Position numbers and translations under genes: made by a program. From the NCBI RefSeq assembly GCF_000219585.1, contig NC_015731.1:3472001-3536000 (forward strand): 64,000 nucleotides of DNA. Reading direction: 5' to 3'. This document shows positions 18,206 to 26,142 of this stretch, in pieces. The stretch is from Nitrosomonas sp. Is79A3. GTDB taxonomy: Bacteria; Pseudomonadota; Gammaproteobacteria; Burkholderiales; Nitrosomonadaceae. Position 1 is the stretch's first letter; the number at the start of each line of letters is the position of its first letter. The notes under the pieces were generated by a model. It was given only the letters and a program-made list of their open reading frames with translations, ran no database searches and was not told the DNA's origin.

Positions 18206-19530
18206 TGCTTACCCTTTTTCAGAACCCACCAGGGCGCCATGGCAGAATCTAAGTGACCTTTGTTGAACATCTGATTGAGAAGAGCAACCGCACTCCAGAG
18301 ACGCGCGATGAATAAAAATAATGGATAAATTGGCAATACCAGAAAAGCGTTACAATCTTCCCATTTTCTATCCGAAAGAACCGCAAGGTATAAAACAAAT
18401 TGAACCAGTATCAGACAAAAATAGAAAAGATAGACTAATACCATGCTGGCTAAAAAAAACGGCAGAGGTTGAGTGATCGCCATATAGATCGTATAGAGCA
18501 CAATAGTAAAAGGCATAACGATCTGAAATAGGATGCCGTACCAAAGTATAAATAGAAAATTACCCCAACCCATGATTGCTGCAGAAATCCCGAGCCTGTG
18601 CTTATTCGAGTAGGTATACCAGAGATCTCCATCCCATCTTAGCCGTTGTCTTAGAAAATCACTGAATTTTTCAGGCGCATCAGTATGCGATACGGCACCG
18701 GCCTCATATTCAATCCGAAGCTGCGGATAGCGTCTTTGATATTGTTTGATACGTAGCGTTAAATCAAGATCTTCAGCAGTACCCGTATTCCACCCTCCAA
18801 TTTTCTGGAGAAAAGATTTTCTAAAGATACCAAAAGCACCGGGTATGTTATTAATCACATTAAGATTCGTTAGACCCAGCTTGCCGACTTGCAAACTTAA
18901 CATGTACTCTAAGCTTTGCAGCCGGGTTACTAAAGATTTCTTGGCATTCCGCACACGCATGGGACCTGTAACAGCAACAACATTGTCATTTTGAAAATGC
19001 AAAGCAGACCGGTGAACCATTTGATTATCGAATGACGTATCGCCATCCAGTGCCAGAAACACTTCACCGCTCGCACGACTCAATCCTGCATTCAGAGAAG
19101 AGACCCGGCCACCCCGTTGAATCTTTGGAATAATAATAAATGACCGTCTGGGATAGGATGAAATCCGTGGAATGAGATCTCTCAGAGCTTGATAGGTTGC
19201 TTGGTTTTTTTGGACGCCATCGACCATCGCAATGATTTCGATATGCCCTGGATAAGTCTGTTCCAATAACGAGATAACCGTATTCTGCACGGCCTTTCCT
19301 TCCGCATAACAAGTAATGGCACAAGTAACGCGGGGGGCTGAGGGTAAGATAAAAGGGATCTCATAAGTATCTCTAGTAATATAGCGAAAGATTCCCAGCC
19401 AACTAATAAAATACAATGGCAATTCAAGGAATAACACAAAGGGAACAAATACAAGCAAATAGGATACTGTGCCCTGATCTTGTAGCAAAAAGACCAGAAG
19501 AATCTGTCCGGTTTGTGTCAAAGTTTGCAT
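18202..19530 (-). CDS. Processive family 2 glycosyltransferase (BcsA/curdlan-synthase-like)
   Basis: 442 residues. Two N-terminal membrane helices, then a GT-A domain: RVTCAITCYAEGKAV, substrate-binding Asp motif VFLALDGDTSFD (DxD-like DGD), the acceptor motif GTAEDLDLTLR (ED), and the Q(Q/R)xRW-type motif QRLRWDGDLWY, all signatures of processive beta-glycan synthases. Three to four C-terminal helices form the translocation channel. It has no PilZ domain, so c-di-GMP control would have to come from another protein. It most resembles cellulose, curdlan and mixed-linkage glucan synthases; polymer identity cannot be decided. Start lies three bases after the regulator stop and its own stop overlaps the TolC-like start. 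Confidence 0.88.
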   Translation of the reverse strand: MQTLTQTGQILLVFLLQDQGTVSYLLVFVPFVLFLELPLYFISWLGIFRYITRDTYEIPFILPSAPRVTCAITCYAEGKAVQNTVISLLEQTYPGHIEIIAMVDGVQKNQATYQALRDLIPRISSYPRRSFIIIPKIQRGGRVSSLNAGLSRASGEVFLALDGDTSFDNQMVHRSALHFQNDNVVAVTGPMRVRNAKKSLVTRLQSLEYMLSLQVGKLGLTNLNVINNIPGAFGIFRKSFLQKIGGWNTGTAEDLDLTLRIKQYQRRYPQLRIEYEAGAVSHTDAPEKFSDFLRQRLRWDGDLWYTYSNKHRLGISAAIMGWGNFLFILWYGILFQIVMPFTIVLYTIYMAITQPLPFFLASMVLVYLFYFCLILVQFVLYLAVLSDRKWEDCNAFLVLPIYPLFLFIARLWSAVALLNQMFNKGHLDSAMAPWWVLKKGKQ

Positions 19531-19533
19531 GAC

Positions 19534-20961
19534 TTAAATCAACTCGCCATATAAGCGAGCCAGTAATAATTCCGCAGTTTCTATTTTTGCTATTTGAGAA
19601 GAAGCAATGCTTATGAAGCGGCAATCCAATTTCATGTCTCCCTCTGCTTGTAATAATTGCATGCTATTTTCGATACGTTTTTGAAAGCTGCCGAGACCTT
19701 GCACATCGGTATGCGGCAACAATAACCACAGCATATTCTCAGCCGTACGTGTTGATAAATCAGGTGTGCGCAGCATACTACGCAGTCGCTGCGCAAAGGA
19801 TTCCAGCATTTGCAATAGCTGCGTATGCCCGATGAAATCAATCAGCTCTGTCAAGTTTAAAAAATAAATGCCAAACAGACTGAAAGTTATATCCGGGTAG
19901 CGCCGGGATGAGATCAATAACCAATCGAGATCATGAATGAATAGGTCTTTAGGAATAAAATTTAATTGATCAAAGCTCGTTGCAATGTCAAAAACTTCAC
20001 CACGCACCGCAATAATCCTTCCTCTATCGCTTAGTTTCCAGCTTCTGATCCGATTTGAAGCGAGGTCATTCGGCAACATTTCTTTTTCACACACGGTGCA
20101 ACGCGCCAATACATTCGGCTCTACAAATGTTTGATGGCAAACATGGCAGCTATGATTCTCGATCGGACGATCGTAATCACTCCCAATGTGCCGCAATTGG
20201 GTATTGCATTTTGGACAAATGAGCGCGCCGCTATGGATAAATTTTTCCTGCACATCAACGCATCCACAGGTAAAGCAATGTAAAGACGCCTGTAGTTCAA
20301 TATCAATTGCATGACAGCCCGGGCAAATATCGATAAAGCTTAGATGAGAGGAATGACAAAAAGCACACTCCCTTTGCCGGTCTATCAGCGCGACAGGTTC
20401 CAGTAATTTAGAAGCGGAAAGACTTTTTAACCATTCAAAGGAATCGGATTTATCCTGACTCAGCACTTCTAGTAAGGGATACCGGTAAAATCGTAGATGC
20501 TGCCAATCCTGATAGGGATGGAGTATGAAATTCGGACGTAACCAAAGGTATTTAATTAATCGCCCTAAATGTGAAATCTGCGCTTCACTATTCTTGTAAG
20601 CACTAAAAAGATCTAAAAATTGATTAACGATCTGTTTTAATTGTGGCGGTTGCGGTAATTGCCCATCCACAAGATTGCTATAAAATGCAGGAATTGATTC
20701 CGTTACAAAACATAAAGATGCAAATAGATCCTCATCTCTGCGAATTTTATCCAGAATGGCAGCGGTGTAATTTTTATCTCCCCCGGCGATTATTATTGCC
20801 GGTGAGAGAATTCTCCCTTTCTTCCACTCCGCATAGTCGTGAAAAATATGCGTTCTAAAAGATTCATTATATTGATCTAACAAATTGATTTTTTCATGTG
20901 AGAAGAATATCAGCTCATCACTCATTTCGAGCGATCCTAAACTTGATGATTTATTTATCAT
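19534..20961 (-). CDS. TackOD1-like zinc-ribbon regulator with degenerate GGDEF domain
   Basis: 475 residues with three parts. N-terminus (about 1-125) resembles a receiver-like fold without phospho-acceptor (ILSPAIIIAGGDKNY, LFASLCFVTES). The middle (about 195-315) is a cysteine-rich zinc-ribbon array: CAFCHSSHLSFIDICPGCHA, CFTCGCVDV, CPKCNTQL, CHVCHQTF and CTVCEKE, matching the TackOD1 output domain found beside receiver and diguanylate cyclase modules. The C-terminus (about 335-475) follows GGDEF-domain topology (SLFGIYFLNLTELIDFIGH) but the signature site reads RTAENMLWLLLP, so it is catalytically dead and could at most bind c-di-GMP. First gene of the polysaccharide operon; AGGGAATAA precedes its ATG. 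Probably the operon's signal input. Confidence 0.7.
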   Translation of the reverse strand: MINKSSSLGSLEMSDELIFFSHEKINLLDQYNESFRTHIFHDYAEWKKGRILSPAIIIAGGDKNYTAAILDKIRRDEDLFASLCFVTESIPAFYSNLVDGQLPQPPQLKQIVNQFLDLFSAYKNSEAQISHLGRLIKYLWLRPNFILHPYQDWQHLRFYRYPLLEVLSQDKSDSFEWLKSLSASKLLEPVALIDRQRECAFCHSSHLSFIDICPGCHAIDIELQASLHCFTCGCVDVQEKFIHSGALICPKCNTQLRHIGSDYDRPIENHSCHVCHQTFVEPNVLARCTVCEKEMLPNDLASNRIRSWKLSDRGRIIAVRGEVFDIATSFDQLNFIPKDLFIHDLDWLLISSRRYPDITFSLFGIYFLNLTELIDFIGHTQLLQMLESFAQRLRSMLRTPDLSTRTAENMLWLLLPHTDVQGLGSFQKRIENSMQLLQAEGDMKLDCRFISIASSQIAKIETAELLLARLYGELI

Positions 20962-21163
20962 TTATTCCCTCAAAAATATTTGTAGGAATTATAGCATCAG
21001 AGGCTATTAAATTACCTCCAAATAGCCACCTAAATACCTGGTATTTATAAAGTAATATGATTAATTACAGTCCTTAGAGCGAAAACTTCCAAACAAAGAT
21101 GCTCATACTAAGCTGCACATGTCGCTTACGATCCGGCTTGCCTTTATGGCATGTAAATAGCGG

Positions 21164-22055
21164 TGTAAAAATGTACCACTGAGACGCACTGGCCGGATCT
21201 ATAAGAAGATGTGTCAATACGCGGCATCGCCGGGTTATCGGCACAAGAGCGTGCCAGTGTCTCCCAAGCCTGCCCCTTTCACTGGCATTATTGATGCCAT
21301 TCTGGAAGCTGACAAGCAAGTTCATTTTGTTTACACGGCTGCAGTTCGGCAAAAGGAAATGTTATGCCGCTGGCGCACCAGCCTGGTCATGCCCAGGTAG
21401 ATTTTGGTGAAGCTGATGGCTATATTGGCGGCAAACTGGTTCGATTCCATTATTTCTGCCTTGATTTGCCGCATTCGGATGGTTGTTTTGTCAAAGCTTA
21501 CCCGACTGAAGATACTGAATCCTTTCTGGATGGCCATGTTGCTGCATTTGCGTTTTTTGGTGGAGTGCCGCAATCGATCTTGTATGACAACACCAAGATT
21601 GCGGTAACCAAGATATTGGGTGATGGTAAGCGCCAACGCACTAAAGCATTCAGCGAACTGCAAAGCCACTACCTGTTTGAAGACAAGTTTGGACGACCAG
21701 CTAAAGGTAACGACAAGGGCAATGTTGAAAGCATGGTCGGTTATAGTCGTCGACACTTCATGGTACTGCCGCCCATTGCCGATGACTTTGATGCTTTAAA
21801 TGCCAAACTTCTGGATGGTTACATCAAACGATGCCAAGCCAAACTACGCGGCCAAACAGAAACCATCGCCGAACGTATGAAACTCGACACCGCTGCGTTG
21901 ATGGCTTTACCTGCGGTTGCTCTTGATACCTGCCACAAGATTTCCACGCGCGCATCGTCACTATCACTTGTACGTTATCGGACCAACGACTACCCAGTGC
22001 CTACCCAATATGATCACCGGGAAGTACTGGTCAAAGGTTGGCCTGATAGATACAA
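21164..22055 (+). pseudogene. IS21 family transposase (istA) remnant
   Basis: Two frames together give a decayed IstA. The 5' part (about 21175-21325) reads RRTGRIYKK and PAPFTGIIDAILEADKQVH, a conserved IstA block. An internal deletion follows, then a frameshift at about 21355. The second part (21364-22055) reads MPLAHQPGHAQVDFGEADGY, FVKAYPTEDTESFLDGH, FFGGVPQSILYDNTKIAV and GNDKGNVESMVGYSRRHF, containing the DDE catalytic core of IS21 transposases, and ends at YDHREVLVKGWPDRY where the C-terminus is lost. istB and the terminal repeats are absent. The remnant abuts the 3' end of the S8 peptidase gene. Confidence 0.88.
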
Positions 22056-22069
22056 CAGCCTGCTACTGA

Positions 22070-23332
22070 TCATAAATTGTTTGTATAGCTTATTTGGTCT
22101 TTACTAAATAATTTATAGAAAGTTGGCTCATTTGCTCTTGCCAATAGGTTGAAAAGCTCTTGTTTGGTTAAACTGTGTTTTAGTTGTAACAATAATGCGA
22201 CGAGGCCAGAAACGTGTGCTGCGGCGAGGGAGCTGCCCGAAACGAAGTCATAGGCACCCCTGGGTAAAGTAGTGAGTATTTCGTCCCCAGGAGCGGATAC
22301 AGCAAGAATTTGATTTCCAGAAGATGATTGAATAACCTTGCTACTTGAGCTTCGAACCCCAATGACACCCGGTTGATGTGCTGGAAACCCAGATCTCTCA
22401 TCATCCTTGTCAGGCTGCGAAGCAATGATAATAATACCTCGTTGCATGGCTTTTTCGATTAACCTGGCCAAAAGTGGGTCATGTGGGCCAGTCAAACTTA
22501 AATTAAGAATATCAGCCTTCATCTCAATTGCAGTATTGATAGCTAAGGCCAAGGTAAAACTATTACAAATTGCCTCTAAACCGCCAGTTTTTATTCCCCA
22601 GCAGGCTTTCAATGCGATCACGTGACTATCTGGCGCGATACCGACAATGCCTTGTCCATTGTTTGCCTTGGCCACTATAACACCAGCTATTGCCGTACCA
22701 TGATTATCACCAAAAGAATCCGATGATTTTTGTGCAACAAAATCTTTACTCTGCTGAATTTGCCCCTTCAAATCAGGGTGTTTTGTATCAACACCGGTAT
22801 CAATAATCGCAATAGTTATATTTTTTCCAGTAGTCTGGCTGTGTATTTCAGCTAAATTCATCGAATGAATATTCGATTGCAGACGATAATAAGGATCATT
22901 GTATTTGTCCGCCATGACTTTAAAAGTGCTCATTGTTTGGACATTATCGATACGATCGTCATTTGTTAGCGCGTTGATGACCTCAACAATAGATTGATCT
23001 TCACTAACCAGAAATACCACGCAATGTTCACCAATTTCTCTGATGGGCCATTGAGAAAGAATTTTTATTTTGTAATCCTCCTCTATGCTGGCAGCTACTC
23101 TTTTGCTCCAAGTTGAACTGCTGTAATCCCCCCTTCGACGATATGTTTGGTTCGCTGCCCCAATCGGAATGCGATTTATGTGCTTATCAGCATAGGTCAC
23201 TAAAATGATACGGTCTGCTTGTTCGGTATCAAAAAGTTGAGGATCAATAGATAATTCCTGCTCAGCTTTGACTGGTAATGCAACGAGCATTATTATTAGT
23301 AAACTAATCCTCATTTGAATACTCAGCATCAT
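22070..23332 (-). CDS. S8 family serine peptidase linked to an ECF sigma/anti-sigma pair
   Basis: 420 residues with a signal peptide (MRISLLIIMLVALPVKA; internal ATG at 23314 also possible). A propeptide-like region spans about 40-140. Catalytic triad: Asp 178 in IAIIDTGVDTKHPDL, His 211 in GDNHGTAIAGVI, Ser 368 in SGSSLAAAHVSG. The oxyanion motif AAGN of most subtilases is replaced by ASQPD, so activity or specificity may be unusual. The ATG lies ten bases after the anti-sigma stop with AGGA between them, so the genes are co-transcribed. The 3' end touches an IS21 remnant, yet the catalytic domain is complete. Predicted periplasmic or secreted protease. Confidence 0.9.
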   Translation of the reverse strand: MMLSIQMRISLLIIMLVALPVKAEQELSIDPQLFDTEQADRIILVTYADKHINRIPIGAANQTYRRRGDYSSSTWSKRVAASIEEDYKIKILSQWPIREIGEHCVVFLVSEDQSIVEVINALTNDDRIDNVQTMSTFKVMADKYNDPYYRLQSNIHSMNLAEIHSQTTGKNITIAIIDTGVDTKHPDLKGQIQQSKDFVAQKSSDSFGDNHGTAIAGVIVAKANNGQGIVGIAPDSHVIALKACWGIKTGGLEAICNSFTLALAINTAIEMKADILNLSLTGPHDPLLARLIEKAMQRGIIIIASQPDKDDERSGFPAHQPGVIGVRSSSSKVIQSSSGNQILAVSAPGDEILTTLPRGAYDFVSGSSLAAAHVSGLVALLLQLKHSLTKQELFNLLARANEPTFYKLFSKDQISYTNNL

Positions 23333-23341
23333 TGTATGATC

Positions 23342-24043
23342 CTAATCAGAAGAAAGTAATTCATGAGAGGGTTCAGCAAAAACAACCAGCGAATTTTTAC
23401 GCAATTGTGTGATGGCATCATTGACCTCAAGAGAATTAGCTTGCCGATTGCCGATTTGAACTTCGTAAATGCCATTTTTAGATGGTCCTTTAATGATATG
23501 GCCTGAAACACCATTCAAAATGACTTTAATTTGTTCTGTGCCTGAATGTTCTGCAAAAACAATACGTATGATATTGTTTTTGTGTTCGCCTTCAGCCAGA
23601 CTGGCTAGTGTTCTGTAATCGCCTTTCAACTCAGGGTGATTAGTTGGTGGATTTAACATAAACGGCATTGCCAGCAATAACAAGCTTGCTGCTAGAGCAG
23701 TGTATTTTACAAAGCTAGGAAACTGATGCGAAAAATTCTTTTGCTCTCCTTCTGGCTTGGCTTGTTCAGCAGATCCAGTCAGTCTGGATTGTTCTCGTAC
23801 TCTCTTTTTCAGCTGAGCAAAAGAAACCTGCGACACCTGTTGCAAAAGATCAGGCTGTTGTATCTTTTCAAGCAATTGTTGTTGTTGATTTATTTCAATC
23901 CTACAAGTGACACAAGTCTTAACATGCTTCCTTACAAAATATTGTTCAGCAGGCTCTAAGGTATGGTTAACATACCAAGGTAACAGGTTCCATACCTCTT
24001 GATGCTCGCTTTTACTAGTGATTTTGATATCTGTAAGTGCCAT
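23342..24043 (-). CDS. Anti-sigma factor with ZAS motif and propeptide-like periplasmic domain
   Basis: 233 residues. The N-terminal zinc anti-sigma motif is HVKTCVTC (His 40, Cys 44, Cys 47; HxxxCxxC). A single membrane helix lies at about 112-131 (YTALAASLLLLAMPFML). The C-terminal periplasmic part (about 155-227) has a beta-alpha-beta-beta-alpha-beta pattern: IIRIVFAEHS, GTEQIKVILNGV, GHIIKGPSKNGIYEVQIG, SLEVNDAITQLRKN, LVVFAEPS. Its closing VVFAEP is the same motif that ends subtilase I9/fervidolysin-type propeptides. It sits between the sigma factor and the subtilase. Likely holds the sigma factor at the inner membrane; the propeptide-like tail may bind or be cut by the protease. Confidence 0.82.
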   Translation of the reverse strand: MALTDIKITSKSEHQEVWNLLPWYVNHTLEPAEQYFVRKHVKTCVTCRIEINQQQQLLEKIQQPDLLQQVSQVSFAQLKKRVREQSRLTGSAEQAKPEGEQKNFSHQFPSFVKYTALAASLLLLAMPFMLNPPTNHPELKGDYRTLASLAEGEHKNNIIRIVFAEHSGTEQIKVILNGVSGHIIKGPSKNGIYEVQIGNRQANSLEVNDAITQLRKNSLVVFAEPSHELLSSD

Positions 24044-24045
24044 AT

Positions 24046-24648
24046 TTAACTCCTGCCGCTAAGCTCTGGAAGAACTTTTGCCAAAATTTTTCGCGCATGA
24101 AACATTCTTGTTTTCACTGTATTTTCAGGGCATTGCATAATTTCTGAAATCTCGCTGTAATGCAAGCCTTGATAATATGTCATCTCCACCACGGCACGCT
24201 GCTCCATAGACAATTTATCGAAAGCAGCTTCAAGCCAGTTACGGGTTTCCATTTGAGAAGTCCATTGCGCACCTCTGTCAGGAAAATAATCCAGTTCGTC
24301 ATTCAATTCCACCGAACGATCCTCTCTTATCTGGCTTTGAACTGTACTTTTTAATGCCTTAAAATAAGCAATACCCAAGATCCACGTGGAGGGACGGCAC
24401 ACTTGATCATAAGTGTGTGCTTTTTCCCAGACCACATACATGACGTCATTAATAATCTCTCCAATACAGTCCTGTCGTCTTGTGATATGGAATATAAACT
24501 GAGATAACCTAGTAAAGTAGATTTGATAAAGTTGTTCAAAGGCATGCTCATCCCCAATCGCGATTTCTGCGATCAAACCCCGTTCCTTTTCCTGCTGCGC
24601 TTGCGAGCTAAAGGATCTTTGCATTTTTAACTCTGGCGGCGCATACAT
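24046..24648 (-). CDS. ECF-type RNA polymerase sigma factor
   Basis: 200 residues. Region 2 (about 35-105) reads FEQLYQIYFTRLSQFIFHI and NDVMYVVWEKAHTYDQV, with the core-binding and -10-recognition helices. Region 4 (about 130-190) reads LSMEQRAVVEMTYYQGLHYS and PENTVKTRMFHARKIL, the -35 recognition helix-turn-helix. There is no region 1 or 3, as in group 4 (ECF) sigma factors. The stop codon is two bases from the anti-sigma start, giving a coupled sigma/anti-sigma pair. No clear ECF-type promoter repeated at the operon could be confirmed by eye, so autoregulation is unproven. Confidence 0.92.
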   Translation of the reverse strand: MYAPPELKMQRSFSSQAQQEKERGLIAEIAIGDEHAFEQLYQIYFTRLSQFIFHITRRQDCIGEIINDVMYVVWEKAHTYDQVCRPSTWILGIAYFKALKSTVQSQIREDRSVELNDELDYFPDRGAQWTSQMETRNWLEAAFDKLSMEQRAVVEMTYYQGLHYSEISEIMQCPENTVKTRMFHARKILAKVLPELSGRS

Positions 24649-24755
24649 GTTGTTTCATAAATCTGAAATGTTAATTTTTAAGATTTTAATAATTTTGATC
24701 TGTTTATTCCTCACAACGAAAAAAAAGTTCACGACTCACGAAAGCAATTGAAAAA

Positions 24756-25496
24756 TCAAAATCCGACTGTGATAGAAAACACAACACGGTTGTCGGCAAC
24801 ATGGGGATGGAATTGCCACTGTGAAAACGATGCTTCTTTTTCAGACGACGCATAACTGCCGCCGTAATAACGCACATCGATGCCAATATTACGGGAGAAA
24901 TGGATTGTTAGCCCGGATGTCCAATAAAGATAATCATAGCGCAGAACCTTCCTCTGGTCATTGTAGCCAAAGGTACTAGATATTTCGATCGAATCGGTGA
25001 TTGGATAACGGCCTGTAATCTCGGAATTGAATGACATGTGGTTCTGCTGATAGCTATTTTCTGAAAAATTTAAGTTGACTGTCAGCAAATCACGAAAATG
25101 ACTATATAAATAATATTCATTATAATCAGACACCTGACCGAAAATCTTACCATCATAGATATAGCGGGTCCATGCTGTATTAAATCGCCAATCATCAGAT
25201 AGCTTATAGGCAAAACCCAGGTATGGCCTGAATTCTGCAGTGGAACGATTCTCAAACCCATGGTCAGCAAAATTGACTGCTGAAGCAAAAGTACCAAGAT
25301 AAATACCCGACCTGAATTCGTAATCAATATTAGCTTGCAGTACTGGTTTTCCATCACTCTTAGAATAGCCACGCCAAATATAATCAGTCGCACCAGTAAA
25401 ACTGCCACTTAATTGAGCATAGCAATTTGCAGAACAGGTAAGGATCAGTAGAAACCACAAGAAATATGGGCTCAAACAACTTAAGCGTATTTTCAT
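24756..25496 (-). CDS. TorF family outer-membrane porin-like protein
   Basis: 246 residues with a signal peptide (FLWFLLILTCSANCYA) and a beta-barrel rich in aromatic residues: SGSFTGATDYIWRGYSKSDG is the hallmark start of the TIGR02001/TorF family, and the chain ends in Phe (FSITVGF) as outer-membrane barrels do. Function in the family is not established; some members are near TonB or transport genes. It is encoded just upstream of the sigma factor on the same strand, with a 107-base gap, so it may be co-transcribed or be a target of that sigma factor. Confidence 0.82.
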   Translation of the reverse strand: MKIRLSCLSPYFLWFLLILTCSANCYAQLSGSFTGATDYIWRGYSKSDGKPVLQANIDYEFRSGIYLGTFASAVNFADHGFENRSTAEFRPYLGFAYKLSDDWRFNTAWTRYIYDGKIFGQVSDYNEYYLYSHFRDLLTVNLNFSENSYQQNHMSFNSEITGRYPITDSIEISSTFGYNDQRKVLRYDYLYWTSGLTIHFSRNIGIDVRYYGGSYASSEKEASFSQWQFHPHVADNRVVFSITVGF

Positions 25497-26142
25497 TTTT
25501 CAGCTGCTAATTGAAAAAATTACTAAAGAGAATCTCTGATTAAGTTCGATTTGCAATAGGCAGGTTAATAACAAATCATCTACCCAACAAAGTGACAACC
25601 AGCATCAGAAAGCGCCAGGATCACAATCACCTCGTATAGAGCAGCACAGTTATGCTGGAACATTACCACTCCAGATGTATGACTGGGGAAGTGAGCGATG
25701 AAATCTTTTGCTAAAGATTTCGCACATTAACCATCAAGATAATGAACACTCCATTATGGCAAATAATAATGTTATTCAACTAAATAATCCATTAAGGAAC
25801 GCGTGGCATGTTGGCAGCAGCTATTGCCGCGGAAGTATCTATGATTATCGAGCAGCATGGTTCGGTAAATACTCGCAAGCGTAAATCAACGGTAGCCAGG
25901 TATGAATATCTTCCCGAACACCTGATACAAATGAAACACTTGACCATAGAAATCAAAGTCCAGAGAATTCGGGATCGTTGCAATATTTACTACTTTTGAA
26001 CCTTTTTTGGTTTTAACAGAATGAACATAGCATGTGAGGAAAAAGCATTTATTTGTTTAACAACATTCATTCGCTTCAACGTTGCATCAAAAGGTTTTCT
26101 CACAGAACAAAATAAATTCAATCTTAAGGAAGAAGGCTCTCT
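25497..26142. promoter_or_regulatory. Divergent intergenic region without a recognised gene
   Basis: About 645 AT-rich bases between the TorF gene (minus) and the cupredoxin gene (plus), so it must hold promoters in both directions. It contains a perfect palindrome, AAATCTTT at 25701-25708 and AAAGATTT at 25713-25720 with a 4-base loop, and a near-palindromic motif AGCACAGTTATGCT at 25643-25656 that recurs at 50999-51012. A 63-codon frame at 25808-25999 has no recognisable homology and no good ribosome site; I do not call it a gene. Confidence 0.5.

Noticed and set aside
21430..21450. GGTTCGATTCC resembling a tRNA T-arm.
   Set aside because: It lies inside the IS21 coding remnant and no acceptor or anticodon stems surround it.
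25808..25999. Small plus-strand frame as a gene or transposase remnant.
   Set aside because: No ribosome site and only a vague likeness to transposase linker sequence.
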